Below, piece by piece: positions 6,840 to 14,125 of a stretch of 16,046 nucleotides of DNA (within the stretch, counting starts at the first letter, position 1; the number at the start of each line of letters is the position of its first letter). The stretch comes from DATCJY01 sp036562565 (GTDB taxonomy: Bacteria > Bacteroidota > Bacteroidia > Flavobacteriales_D > Sanyastnellaceae). Location of the stretch: positions 1 to 16,046 of the forward strand of contig DATCJY010000078.1 in assembly GCA_036562565.1 (NCBI GenBank), in the 5' to 3' direction. A program made the translations under genes and the position numbers. A model generated the notes under the pieces. It did no database searches and had not been told where the DNA came from. It worked only from the letters and a program-made list of their open reading frames with translations.

Positions 6840-6973
6840 ATCCAATGAAACACAACAGCTCCTTGCAATTTGCTCAACGTCAGCGACCGTGCTAAGAACC
6901 CATAGTGGCTCTTATATTCGCGGCCATCCTGTTCGAGCTGTGCGCGGTGCTGCTCGCAGGGGGGGATAACCAT
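6833..6973 (-). CDS. Small ORF, 46 residues, doubtful
   Basis: ATG at 6973-6971 opens 46 codons to TAA at 6835-6833. The product, starting MVIPPCEQHRAQLEQDG and ending 'LTLSKLQGAVVFHWIV', has a charged first half and an apolar tail, and the tract is more GC-rich than its surroundings. I do not recognise a family. It could be a real small protein, the degenerate tail of an older gene, or a chance ORF in a dispersed intergenic repeat. Seven bases of the upstream end are a run of C on the coding strand. Too short for a firm call. Confidence 0.25.
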   Translation of the reverse strand: MVIPPCEQHRAQLEQDGREYKSHYGFLARSLTLSKLQGAVVFHWIV

Positions 6974-6994
6974 AAACAAAGTAGAATGACACCA

Positions 6995-7009
6995 ACCTGC
7001 ACGGCAGGT
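6995..7009. repeat. ACCTGC/GCAGGT hairpin palindrome
   Basis: ACCTGC (6995-7000), ACG, GCAGGT (7004-7009): exact 6-bp arms with a 3-base loop. Palindromes of this ACCTGCC-like kind recur in intergenic DNA of many Bacteroidota genomes. Location 54 bases before the MBOAT ATG also allows a leader structure. Confidence 0.45.
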
Positions 7010-7062
7010 AGGTATCCGTGCTCAATGTGGGCATGAAATACCCGGAACACAGATAAAGTACG

Positions 7063-8514
7063 ATGCTTTTTAATTCCATAGATTTTGCCATCTTCCTTCC
7101 AATCGTTTTCATACTGTATTGGTTTGTTACCAATAGGAGTCTGAAACTGCAGAACCTGCTGCTGATGGTAGCAAGTTATTTTTTCTATGCGTGTTGGGAT
7201 TGGCGTTTTTTGTTTTTGTTGATGTTCTCCACAGTATTGGATTACTTCACAGGATTGCAGATGCAGGATGCGCCCAACATGAAGAAAAAGCGTTTCTGGT
7301 TTTGGCTGAGTGTGGTAATCAATCTAGGCTTCCTCGGTGTCTTTAAGTATTATAACTTCTTTGCGGAGTCATTTGCGGAGTTGCTTGGTCATTTTGGACT
7401 GGAGGTGCATCCTTATACCTTGAGCATTGTGTTGCCCGTGGGGATTTCGTTTTATACCTTCCACGGTTTGTCTTATGTGATTGATATTTATAAAGACCGC
7501 ATTCGTGCTGAGCGCAATTTTATAGACTATGCTTTGTTTGTGAGCTTTTTTCCGCTGCTGGTAGCCGGCCCCATCGAGCGAGCTACACACCTTTTACCGC
7601 AGATTAAAAAGCCGCGTACCTTTGACTACAGTCGGGCAGTAGATGGCATGCGCCAAATATTGTGGGGATTGTTTAAGAAGGTCGTAATAGCCGACAACTG
7701 CGCCACTTTCGCCAATGATATCTTTAGTAACTCCGCTGACCATTCAGGCAGTACCTTGGTATTGGGGGCACTGTTTTTTACGTTCCAGATTTATGGCGAT
7801 TTCTCCGGCTACTCCGATATAGCACTTGGTACGGCACGACTCTTTGGAATTGAATTGCTGCGCAACTTTGCATTCCCATACTTCTCACGTGATATTGCAG
7901 AGTTCTGGAGGCGTTGGCACATTTCGCTTTCTTCATGGTTCCGCGACTACCTCTATATTCCATTGGGAGGGAGCAAAGGAGGCACATGGATGCGGGTGCG
8001 AAACACTTTTATCATCTTCATCGTGAGTGGGTTTTGGCATGGTGCCAATTGGACCTTTATTGTTTGGGGAGCACTCAATGCCATTTACTTCTTGCCGTTG
8101 TTGCTTACCAATCGCAACCGCAACAATATGGAAATCGTAGCTCAAGGGCGCTTGTTTCCTTCGCTAAAAGAAGTGTGGATGATGGCTTCCACATTTGCGC
8201 TTACTGTTCTTGCATGGATTTTCTTCCGTGCCGAGAACCTTGGTCATGCCGTGAGTTATATAGGAGGCATAATTAATTCATCATTGTTTACAATACCGGA
8301 TTACGCGGCACTCATTCCGGCATGTGTGGTGCTTTGCCTCATCGCATTCTTTATGGTCATAGAATGGCTGGGACGCGAAGAGCAATTCGCTCTTGCCAAG
8401 CTTGGAGCAGGCTGGAAGCGACCTGTGCGTTGGTCGTTCTATGTATTGTTGGTATTCATCATGGGGCTTTTCCTCAAGAGTGAGGAAACACCATTTATCT
8501 ACTTCCAATTCTAA
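7063..8514 (+). CDS. MBOAT-family membrane O-acyltransferase (AlgI/PatA/DltB-like)
   Basis: A 483-residue inner-membrane protein with about ten to twelve hydrophobic segments. The N-terminus 'MLFNSIDFAIFLPIVF' is the standard start of AlgI-like MBOAT proteins and fixes the ATG. Seen in order: 'NLLLMVASYFFYACWDWRF' (31-49), 'VLPVGISFYTFHGLSY' (123-138), 'SFFPLLVAGPIER' (161-173), 'GDFSGYSDIALG' (245-256), 'FWRRWHISLSSWFRDYLYIP' (281-300) and 'SGFWHGANWTFIVWG' (322-336), where His326 is the invariant active-site His and His286 the second conserved one. Such proteins move acetyl groups from the cytosol across the membrane onto alginate, peptidoglycan or exopolysaccharide. The SGNH partner follows after 11 bases, so the two are co-transcribed. 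Acceptor polymer unknown. Confidence 0.94.
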   Translation: MLFNSIDFAIFLPIVFILYWFVTNRSLKLQNLLLMVASYFFYACWDWRFLFLLMFSTVLDYFTGLQMQDAPNMKKKRFWFWLSVVINLGFLGVFKYYNFFAESFAELLGHFGLEVHPYTLSIVLPVGISFYTFHGLSYVIDIYKDRIRAERNFIDYALFVSFFPLLVAGPIERATHLLPQIKKPRTFDYSRAVDGMRQILWGLFKKVVIADNCATFANDIFSNSADHSGSTLVLGALFFTFQIYGDFSGYSDIALGTARLFGIELLRNFAFPYFSRDIAEFWRRWHISLSSWFRDYLYIPLGGSKGGTWMRVRNTFIIFIVSGFWHGANWTFIVWGALNAIYFLPLLLTNRNRNNMEIVAQGRLFPSLKEVWMMASTFALTVLAWIFFRAENLGHAVSYIGGIINSSLFTIPDYAALIPACVVLCLIAFFMVIEWLGREEQFALAKLGAGWKRPVRWSFYVLLVFIMGLFLKSEETPFIYFQF

Positions 8515-8525
8515 CGAGCCACACT

Positions 8526-9446
8526 ATGAAGCAGTTCATCAAACAATCTTTACTTTTTGCAGTCGTGGTGGTGATTGCATATCCGATACTCATCGTCCTC
8601 TCCATGTGGCTGCCGATACCGCAAGTGTTCAAACCGAGCATCAATTATAAGATTGGATCCTACGGACACATGTACTCCCGCTTGCAGGAGGCACGCAACA
8701 TACAAGGTGATGTGGACATTCTCTTCCTTGGTTCATCGCATTCCTACCGCGGTTTCGACCCGCGCAATTTTGAGCCACTCAAGACATTCAACTTGGGCTC
8801 AAGCGCACAGACCCCACTACAAACCAAAATTTTACTGGATCGCTACCTCGATTTAATTAATCCCAAGATGGTGGTGTATGAGGTGTATCCCAATACGTTG
8901 GGATCAGATGGCGTGGAGTCATCGTTGGACTTGATTGCCAACGATCGCAACGATTGGAATTCGGTGAAGATGGCATTCGAGATAAATAACATCAAGACCT
9001 ATAACACGCTCATTTACGGCTTTGCTGCAGACCTTTTGAATATCAACAAAGGCTTTGAAGAACCGGTAAGACATGATGAAGACACCTATATCTCCGGTGG
9101 ATATGTGCAGCGTGACATGAGTTACCATACGTTTGAGAAGCTAGGCAAGCGCAAGTGGAAATTCCGCGATGAGCAGCTCGCTAAATTCAACGAATGCCTG
9201 CAGATGCTAAAAGAACGCGACATAGAAACCGTATTGGTATTTGCGCCCATTGCACCCAATGTGTACAATGCATACACCAACTACGATACGGTTGATAGCC
9301 TCTATAACTCATATGGTTTGAAGTATTACGACTTCAACCGCATGTTGGATCTCAACGACTCACTGCATTTTTATGATGGTCACCACCTCAACCAAGATGG
9401 GGTGAACATCTTTAACGCGAAGGTGAGGGAAGTGCTGGGGATATAA
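8526..9446 (+). CDS. SGNH/GDSL-like membrane-anchored protein, partner of the MBOAT acyltransferase
   Basis: 306 residues with one N-terminal membrane segment (about 7-30) and the rest outside the membrane. SGNH-type blocks are seen: 'ILFLGSSHSYRGFD' (65-78), with Ser71 in the nucleophile position, 'FNLGSSAQTP' (88-97) as the next glycine block, 'VLVFAPIAPNVY' (236-247), and the late 'FYDGHHLNQDGV' (282-293), giving Asp284 and His287 as the DxxH pair. This is the layout of AlgJ/AlgX- and PatB-like or DltD-like proteins that complete acetyl transfer to a polymer on the far side of the membrane. Tight spacing to the MBOAT gene supports that role. Close family assignment not possible; a plain acetylhydrolase acting on the same polymer is the alternative. 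Confidence 0.82.
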   Translation: MKQFIKQSLLFAVVVVIAYPILIVLSMWLPIPQVFKPSINYKIGSYGHMYSRLQEARNIQGDVDILFLGSSHSYRGFDPRNFEPLKTFNLGSSAQTPLQTKILLDRYLDLINPKMVVYEVYPNTLGSDGVESSLDLIANDRNDWNSVKMAFEINNIKTYNTLIYGFAADLLNINKGFEEPVRHDEDTYISGGYVQRDMSYHTFEKLGKRKWKFRDEQLAKFNECLQMLKERDIETVLVFAPIAPNVYNAYTNYDTVDSLYNSYGLKYYDFNRMLDLNDSLHFYDGHHLNQDGVNIFNAKVREVLGI

Positions 9447-9511
9447 TGAGTGGTGAATTAGCCGACTGCCTCCCTCGCGCGTAACTGTGTCTCGTGCGTA
9501 GTTGTCAGTGG

Positions 9512-9541
9512 TTTGTAAGCGCTTTATTTTTCCCTAAATTG
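9512..9541 (+). promoter_or_regulatory. Bacteroidota-type promoter of the GH3-like gene
   Basis: TTTG at 9512-9515, a 19-base spacer, then TAAATTG at 9535-9541 (near TAnnTTTG). Transcription would start around 9548, about 25 bases before the ATG. Shows that the GH3-like gene need not depend on the upstream O-acetylation pair. Confidence 0.55.
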
Positions 9542-9571
9542 CCGGCTCAATAAATGCAACAATAGTTATCG

Positions 9572-11092
9572 ATGCCTCTCAATTCCGTCTTTGGTTGGAT
9601 CATGAAAAAGCGCTATCACCAGATAGAGCTTTTTATGAAGTATCCATTGGAGGTACAGAATGAGGTATTTCATTCGTTGGTAGATCAAGCAGCGCTCACA
9701 CGGTTCGGATTGGAGCATCAGTTTTCGCGCATCAAGAACTTAGATGATTATAAGAAGGCAGTGCCCATTCGCACCTATGAGGAATACAAGCCTTACATCG
9801 ATTTGTTGCGAGCCGGAGAGCAAAACATCTTGTGGCCCTCACGCCTCAAGTGGTTTGCTAAGAGCAGTGGTACAACCGATGCGCGAAGCAAATTCATTCC
9901 CGTAACCAAAGAGGCATTGGAGGAGTGTCACTACAAAGGCGGCAAGGACTTGCTTGCGTTGTATTATACCCACAATCCTGCAGCTACTTTGTATAGCGGT
10001 AAGAACTTGGTCTTGGGTGGAGCATCACAGCCCAACGAGTTTGATGAAGACGGCTACACAGGCGACCTCTCAGCCATCATCATTCGCAACCTGCCATTTT
10101 GGGTGGAACTGCGCAGAACACCCTCCAAGGATATTGCACTCATGGACAACTGGGAGGAGAAGATAGAGCGCATAGCCCTCACCACGATGGAGGAAGACAT
10201 CTACATGATAAGTGGTGTGCCCAGTTGGATGATGGTATTGCTCAAGCGCATCATTGAGCTCAAAGGTGTGGACAACATCCTCGATGTGTGGCCCAATTTG
10301 CAGCTGTTTTGGCATGGAGGGGTTAGTTTCAAGCCCTACAAAGAGCAATTCAAAAAGCTCATCCCGTCTCCCACGATGCATTATGTAGAAACATACAATG
10401 CAAGTGAAGGTTTCTTTGGAATCCAAGACCGCATCGGTGCAGATGATATGTTGCTCATGTTGGACTACGGTATCTACTATGAATTTCTTCCGCTGTCGGA
10501 GTTAGGAGCAAAGAACCCACGCACCATCGGTTTGCAGGATGTGGAGATAGGCGAGAGTTATGCTACCGTTATCAGTACCAATGGTGGATTGTTTCGCTAC
10601 ATCGTGGGAGATACGGTACGCTTCACATCCAAGTATCCGTTTCGCATCCAAGTGAGCGGTCGCACCAAGCATTACATCAACGCCTTTGGTGAGGAACTCA
10701 TGGTGGACAATGCCGATGTGGCGATACAAGCTGCCTGTGAGGCCACAGGCGCGATGGTAGAGGACTACACGGCTGCACCGGTATATATGACCGACATGTC
10801 CACGGGAGCACACGAGTGGCTCATTGAGTTTGCAAAAGAACCCGCAAGCCTTCAGGAATTCATGGAGGTACTGGATAAAACGCTCAAGCAGCAAAACTCC
10901 GACTACGATGCCAAGCGCGCCTTTGATTTTATCTTGAAGGCACCGCAGATAACGGTATTGCCCAAAGGCACATTTTACCGCTGGCTCAAGAGCAAGAACA
11001 AAGTAGGCGGACAAAACAAAGTGCCGCGCCTCTGCAACGAGCGCCACTTTGTGGATGAGATCTTGCAGATGCACAGTATGCATCAAGAATAA
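9572..11092 (+). CDS. GH3-like acyl-adenylating protein ('GH3 auxin-responsive promoter' family)
   Basis: The 506-residue protein belongs to the bacterial branch of the GH3 family, firefly-luciferase-fold enzymes; plant members link amino acids to jasmonate or auxin through an acyl-AMP. Seen: ATP-loop 'FAKSSGTTDARSKFIPV' (95-111), 'LFWHGGVSFKPY' (245-256), 'YVETYNASEGFFGIQD' (271-286) for the adenine/carboxylate site, 'FRYIVGDTVRF' (341-351) and 'SGRTKHYINAFGEEL' (362-376) at the hinge to the small C-terminal domain. All core motifs are intact, length normal. The start is chosen at 9572 because relatives carry a short hydrophobic lead before the 'MKKR' that would be the second Met. Bacterial substrates are largely unknown, so neither auxin nor a specific acid should be claimed. 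Cytosolic, own promoter. Confidence 0.9.
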   Translation: MPLNSVFGWIMKKRYHQIELFMKYPLEVQNEVFHSLVDQAALTRFGLEHQFSRIKNLDDYKKAVPIRTYEEYKPYIDLLRAGEQNILWPSRLKWFAKSSGTTDARSKFIPVTKEALEECHYKGGKDLLALYYTHNPAATLYSGKNLVLGGASQPNEFDEDGYTGDLSAIIIRNLPFWVELRRTPSKDIALMDNWEEKIERIALTTMEEDIYMISGVPSWMMVLLKRIIELKGVDNILDVWPNLQLFWHGGVSFKPYKEQFKKLIPSPTMHYVETYNASEGFFGIQDRIGADDMLLMLDYGIYYEFLPLSELGAKNPRTIGLQDVEIGESYATVISTNGGLFRYIVGDTVRFTSKYPFRIQVSGRTKHYINAFGEELMVDNADVAIQAACEATGAMVEDYTAAPVYMTDMSTGAHEWLIEFAKEPASLQEFMEVLDKTLKQQNSDYDAKRAFDFILKAPQITVLPKGTFYRWLKSKNKVGGQNKVPRLCNERHFVDEILQMHSMHQE

Positions 11093-11152
11093 AACTGCGA
11101 AATGTGCAGTCCCCTTCTCTTTTATGTTTTCAACGGTTAGAGCTATCTGAAA

Positions 11153-11656
11153 TTAATGCGGCAATCTGTCGCGGAAATAGCCATAGGTCCACGTACCCAA
11201 AATAGCACTGAGGAGTGTGATGATGATCACCGTAGCACCGGTACCTATCTGAGCAAACAATGGCCCGGGGCATGCTCCGGTGAGTGCCCAGCCCACACCA
11301 AACAACAAGCCGCCATATATCTGTCCTTTGTTGAAGGATTTAGAGGAGATACGGATTTCTTCGCCTCGAATGGTTTTTACGTTGAACTTCTTGATGAGGT
11401 AAACGGAGAGCATTCCCACCGCCACAGCACTGCCGATGATGCCATACATGTGGAACGATTGGAAGCGAAACATCTCCTGGATGCGAAACCAGCTGATAAC
11501 CTCAGCTTTGCTAAACACAATACCGAATACCGTTCCCACCACGAAGTATTTTACCAAGTGAAAACGTTTAGGCTGCAGCTCGCTTTCATTGATGCAAATA
11601 GCATCCATCTGGCGCAGCTCGCGTTCTTTATCTGTCAATATGGATGTGTTGTTCAT
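11153..11656 (-). CDS. YeeE/YedE-family half-transporter B (DUF6691-like), sulfur compound uptake
   Basis: 167 residues: a soluble start (1-33) and about four membrane helices. It contains 'YFVVGTVFGIVFSKAEVISW' (37-56), 'MYGIIGSAVAVGMLSVYL' (70-87), and the key 'IYGGLLFGVGWALTGACPGPLFAQIGTG' region (113-140) with Cys129 in 'GACPGP'. In YeeE/TsuA transporters a conserved cysteine at the centre of each repeat passes thiosulfate across the inner membrane; here the two repeats are separate proteins. It follows half A by 15 bases on the same transcript, so the two should act together. Convergent to the GH3 gene with about 60 bases between stops. Confidence 0.87.
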   Translation of the reverse strand: MNNTSILTDKERELRQMDAICINESELQPKRFHLVKYFVVGTVFGIVFSKAEVISWFRIQEMFRFQSFHMYGIIGSAVAVGMLSVYLIKKFNVKTIRGEEIRISSKSFNKGQIYGGLLFGVGWALTGACPGPLFAQIGTGATVIIITLLSAILGTWTYGYFRDRLPH

Positions 11657-11671
11657 GAGAATGGTGTGGAT

Positions 11672-12235
11672 TTATAATGAAAGGATAAAGGGCAAAATGA
11701 AGTTGGCAGTTAGCACACCACCCACCATAAAGCAAATGGTAGCGATAAGTGAAGGCCATTGCAAATTGGACAAACCCATGATGGTGTGACCACTGGTGCA
11801 ACCACCGGCATAGCGCGTGCCGAAGCCCACCAGAAAACCACCGCCCATCATCATCACCAAACTACGGAGTGAGAATAAGTTTTCCCAACTGAACAGGTCG
11901 ACAGGAACAAGGCTGCTATAGTTGGTGATTTGGTATTGCGCAAGTTCTTGTTGCAAGTCTTCATGGACTGCCACAACTGCATCATTGGTGAGCCATTGGC
12001 CGGTAATGAAACCACCAACTAGAATGCCTGCTACAAACATCAAATTCCAAGATTCTTTTTTCCAATTGTATTGGAAGAAGGGAATCTTGGCCGGAAAACA
12101 CGATGCACATATATGTCGCAAAGAGGAGCTGATGCCAAAAGTCTTGTTACCAATAATGAGCAGCAGGGGCACAGTGAGGCCAATAAGTGGTCCGGCTATG
12201 TACCACGGCCATGGTTGTTTTAATAGGTCAGTCAT
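11672..12235 (-). CDS. YeeE/YedE-family half-transporter A, sulfur compound uptake
   Basis: 187 residues, first gene of the pair. It opens with a membrane helix (10-30), then 'SSLRHICASCFPAKIPFF' (37-54) with Cys43 and Cys46, a helix with 'VAGILVGGFITGQWL' (68-82), a short periplasmic segment, and 'MMGGGFLVGFGTRYAGGCTSGHTIMGL' region (129-155), where Cys146 lies in the family signature 'GGCTSGH'. Together with Cys129 of half B it would form the cysteine path described for YeeE. Substrate is likely thiosulfate or a related sulfane sulfur compound, by family inference. No rhodanese, persulfide dioxygenase or MBL sulfurtransferase is in the window, although such genes often accompany the pair. 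Confidence 0.88.
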   Translation of the reverse strand: MTDLLKQPWPWYIAGPLIGLTVPLLLIIGNKTFGISSSLRHICASCFPAKIPFFQYNWKKESWNLMFVAGILVGGFITGQWLTNDAVVAVHEDLQQELAQYQITNYSSLVPVDLFSWENLFSLRSLVMMMGGGFLVGFGTRYAGGCTSGHTIMGLSNLQWPSLIATICFMVGGVLTANFILPFILSL

Positions 12236-12278
12236 GTGGATGTAGTATTATATGCGATGAATGCACTTGATTAAGAAC

Positions 12279-12307
12279 CAAAAGTAATTCCTCTCGGTGA
12301 GACTCAA
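12279..12307 (-). promoter_or_regulatory. Bacteroidota-type promoter of the YeeE/YedE pair
   Basis: Read on the minus strand: TTG (12307-12305), an 18-base spacer, TACTTTTG (12286-12279), an exact TAnnTTTG. Transcription would start near 12272, giving a leader of about 37 bases before the half A ATG. Confidence 0.65.
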
Positions 12308-12339
12308 TAAATAAAGAGGGGAGGAAATACAAAGCAAAG

Positions 12340-12358
12340 GGTATGGAAATTGCATACC
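12340..12358. repeat. Inverted repeat in the divergent YeeE / hypothetical region
   Basis: GGTATG (12340-12345) and CATACC (12353-12358) with a 7-base spacer, extendable by one G-T and one A-T pair. It lies upstream of the YeeE promoter and 29 bases before the ATG of the rightward gene, so an operator serving either gene is possible. Weak evidence. Confidence 0.35.
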
Positions 12359-12386
12359 TTGCGAGGCCACGATACAAGTCCGTACA

Positions 12387-13211
12387 ATGATTGCATTATC
12401 ACAAGTGAAGCACAGGATACAGTTCGTTACACTGAGCATGGTGCTGAGTGTATTGCCGTTATTGGTTCAGGCGCAATTCATGGTGCAAAGTGCTGTGCCC
12501 ACCGATGCGCGCGACTTCACCATAGATGAATTGGGCAATCTGTATTTCATACATGACACCTATATAGAGCGCATCCATGCAGTGGGCGGGCATACCGTGC
12601 GCACATCGGATTTGAATTATGGCAACATCGATTATGTGGATGTGACCAATCCGCTCAAGCCGTTTGTGCATTATCGCGGCACAGGCAAGGTCATTGTGTT
12701 TGACAATACTTTGAGTCGTATGGGCACATCCATTGATTTGTTTGAGAAAGGATGGGAGCAGGTGGAGCTTGTAGCCGGTTCGCGAGGTGATGCCTATTGG
12801 TTTTGGGACGTTCGCAACTCAGAGATGATACGCGTGGACAACACACTCAGGAAACTCTCCTCCACGGGGAACCTAGGCACATTGCTTAACAAGTCGTTGC
12901 ATCCGGTACAAATCATAGAGCGTGGTTCGTTTGTTTATCTCCGTGATGAGGTCTATGGACTATTTGTGTTTGATATCTATGGAACATACAAGACCAACTT
13001 GGCCATTCGGGTTGATGGAGATATACAAGTGGTGAACGATGAGATAATCTACACTACGGGCAACGAATTGGTAGTAATGGATAAGACTTGGCTCACGGAG
13101 ACGCGCTATACATTGCCATCCGTGACGGCATCGAAAACATTTTTCTACGGAAAGAAACTTTATACGTTGAGCGATAACAAGCTACAGACGTGGGTTTGGG
13201 AAGAAAAGTAG
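12387..13211 (+). CDS. Exported hypothetical protein, likely beta-propeller-like
   Basis: 274 residues with a signal peptide (hydrophobic 'VTLSMVLSVLPLLVQAQ', 14-30; cleavage near Ala29-Gln30). The mature part is almost all short beta-strand patterns: 'FTIDELGNLYFIHDTYIERI' (44-63), 'GKVIVFDNTLSRMGTSID' (99-116), 'GDAYWFWDVRNSEMIRVDN' (134-152), 'GSFVYLRDEVYGLFVFDIYG' (181-200), 'DEIIYTTGNELVVMD' (217-231) and 'KKLYTLSDNKLQTWVWE' (256-272). This looks like propeller blades without catalytic residues. No specific family recognised. The upstream ATG is used; Met18 (12438) would cut the signal peptide's positive end, so is less likely. The deoxynucleoside kinase follows by 89 bases on the same strand, perhaps co-transcribed. 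Confidence 0.78.
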   Translation: MIALSQVKHRIQFVTLSMVLSVLPLLVQAQFMVQSAVPTDARDFTIDELGNLYFIHDTYIERIHAVGGHTVRTSDLNYGNIDYVDVTNPLKPFVHYRGTGKVIVFDNTLSRMGTSIDLFEKGWEQVELVAGSRGDAYWFWDVRNSEMIRVDNTLRKLSSTGNLGTLLNKSLHPVQIIERGSFVYLRDEVYGLFVFDIYGTYKTNLAIRVDGDIQVVNDEIIYTTGNELVVMDKTWLTETRYTLPSVTASKTFFYGKKLYTLSDNKLQTWVWEEK

Positions 13212-13300
13212 AAGTAACTAACAATGCTGAGTGGCGATGTTTATTTTTTTATACTTTCGACCCTGTTTTAAAATTACCCTCAGACAAAGACTAGATAATT

Positions 13301-13918
13301 ATGCATATTGCTATTGCAGGAAATATAGGCTCCGGTAAGACCACACTGACCACCTTGCTCGCTAAACACTACAAATGGCAGGCACACTTTGAAGAAGTAG
13401 ACGACAATCCATACCTCATAGACTTTTATAAAGACATGCAACGTTGGTCATTCAACTTGCAGGTGTACTTTTTGAAAAGTCGTTTCCGCCAGATATTGGA
13501 TTTGAAGAAGAGCGGAAAGAAGATTGTGCAAGACAGAACGATTTATGAAGATGCGTACATCTTTGCACCGAACTTGCATGCCATGGGGCTAATGACCACC
13601 CGTGATTTTGAAAACTACACGGACTTGTTCAACCTCATGGATGAGTTCATCACCCCTCCGGATTTGCTCATCTTCTTGCGCGCAAGTGTACCTGCACTAG
13701 TGGAGAACATCAGCAAGCGCGGTCGTGAATATGAAGAAGCCATTCGCCTCGATTACCTTACTCGTCTAAACGAACGTTACGAGGCTTGGATCAGTACTTA
13801 TAACAAAGGCAAGATGTTGGTGGTGGACATTGATGATAACCGCTTCCATGACAATCCGGAAGACTTGGGCAAAATCATAGCCGCTATCGATGGTCAATTG
13901 CACGGCCTTTTTAAATAA
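13301..13918 (+). CDS. Deoxynucleoside kinase (dNK family)
   Basis: The 205-residue cytosolic enzyme phosphorylates deoxynucleosides with ATP for salvage to dNMPs. Seen: P-loop 'GNIGSGKTT' (7-15), the 'FEEVDDNPYLIDFY' segment (30-43) with the catalytic Glu, 'FNLQVYFLKSRFRQ' (51-64) for the nucleoside site, 'VQDRTIYEDAYIFA' (76-89) holding the DRS-like motif as 'DRT' with the following Glu, and the arginine-rich lid 'KRGREYEE' (139-146). Length is typical. Which base is preferred (dA/dG or T/dC) cannot be told reliably. It ends with a strong terminator. A possible -7-like TACTTTCG at 13252-13259 lies ahead, without a good upstream partner. Confidence 0.93.
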   Translation: MHIAIAGNIGSGKTTLTTLLAKHYKWQAHFEEVDDNPYLIDFYKDMQRWSFNLQVYFLKSRFRQILDLKKSGKKIVQDRTIYEDAYIFAPNLHAMGLMTTRDFENYTDLFNLMDEFITPPDLLIFLRASVPALVENISKRGREYEEAIRLDYLTRLNERYEAWISTYNKGKMLVVDIDDNRFHDNPEDLGKIIAAIDGQLHGLFK

Positions 13919-13946
13919 GCAGAAAGCACAAATCCTTTTTTGATAT

Positions 13947-13976
13947 AAAACGGTCGCCTTTGGCGACCGTTTTTTG
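13947..13976 (+). terminator. Rho-independent terminator after deoxynucleoside kinase
   Basis: CGGTCGCC (13951-13958), TTT loop, GGCGACCG (13962-13969), flanked by AAAA before and TTTTTT after; a nearly perfect and roughly symmetric structure, so it may work in both directions. Confidence 0.9.
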
Positions 13977-14024
13977 TATCTATCCGATATGGTATACAAT
14001 TTAAAAAGACGTCATTGAATATCA

Positions 14025-14054
14025 TTTGGAATAAAAGATGAAATTCTATATTTG
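14025..14054 (+). promoter_or_regulatory. Bacteroidota-type promoter of the cytochrome c gene
   Basis: TTTG (14025-14028), 18-base spacer, TATATTTG (14047-14054), an exact match to TAnnTTTG. Start expected near 14061, giving a leader of about 65 bases. The clearest promoter in the window. Confidence 0.75.
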
Positions 14055-14125
14055 ACCGACAATTAACCAAAATACCCCGGACGGATTGTCACAAGTCTCT
14101 TTAATCATAATCAAACTTATATCCC

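Larger units (their letters stand above)
6571..7062. other. Long gene-poor region ahead of the O-acetylation pair
   Basis: About 490 bases between the dodecin terminator and the MBOAT gene. The first part (6571-6740) is AT-rich with nothing recognisable. It then holds two heptad arrays (6744-6778, 6805-6839), a more GC-rich tract overlapping a 46-codon leftward ORF (6833-6973), and a small hairpin palindrome at 6995-7009. I found no clear promoter for the MBOAT gene and no RNA gene signature. Confidence 0.55.

Noticed and set aside
6845..6895. Rightward 16-codon ORF starting MKHNSS
   Set aside because: Too short, no conservation visible, and it is antisense to the somewhat better leftward small ORF.
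6912..7133. Leftward 73-codon ORF overlapping the MBOAT start
   Set aside because: It is antisense to the well-supported MBOAT N-terminus and shows no family features; a shadow frame.
10502..11086. Leftward 194-codon ORF inside the GH3-like gene
   Set aside because: Opposite strand of an intact adenylating enzyme with all motifs; composition is that of a complementary-strand shadow.
11094..11130. Terminator between the GH3-like gene and the YeeE pair
   Set aside because: ACTGC/GCAGT gives only five pairs around a 7-base loop and the following T-rich part is interrupted; not strong enough.
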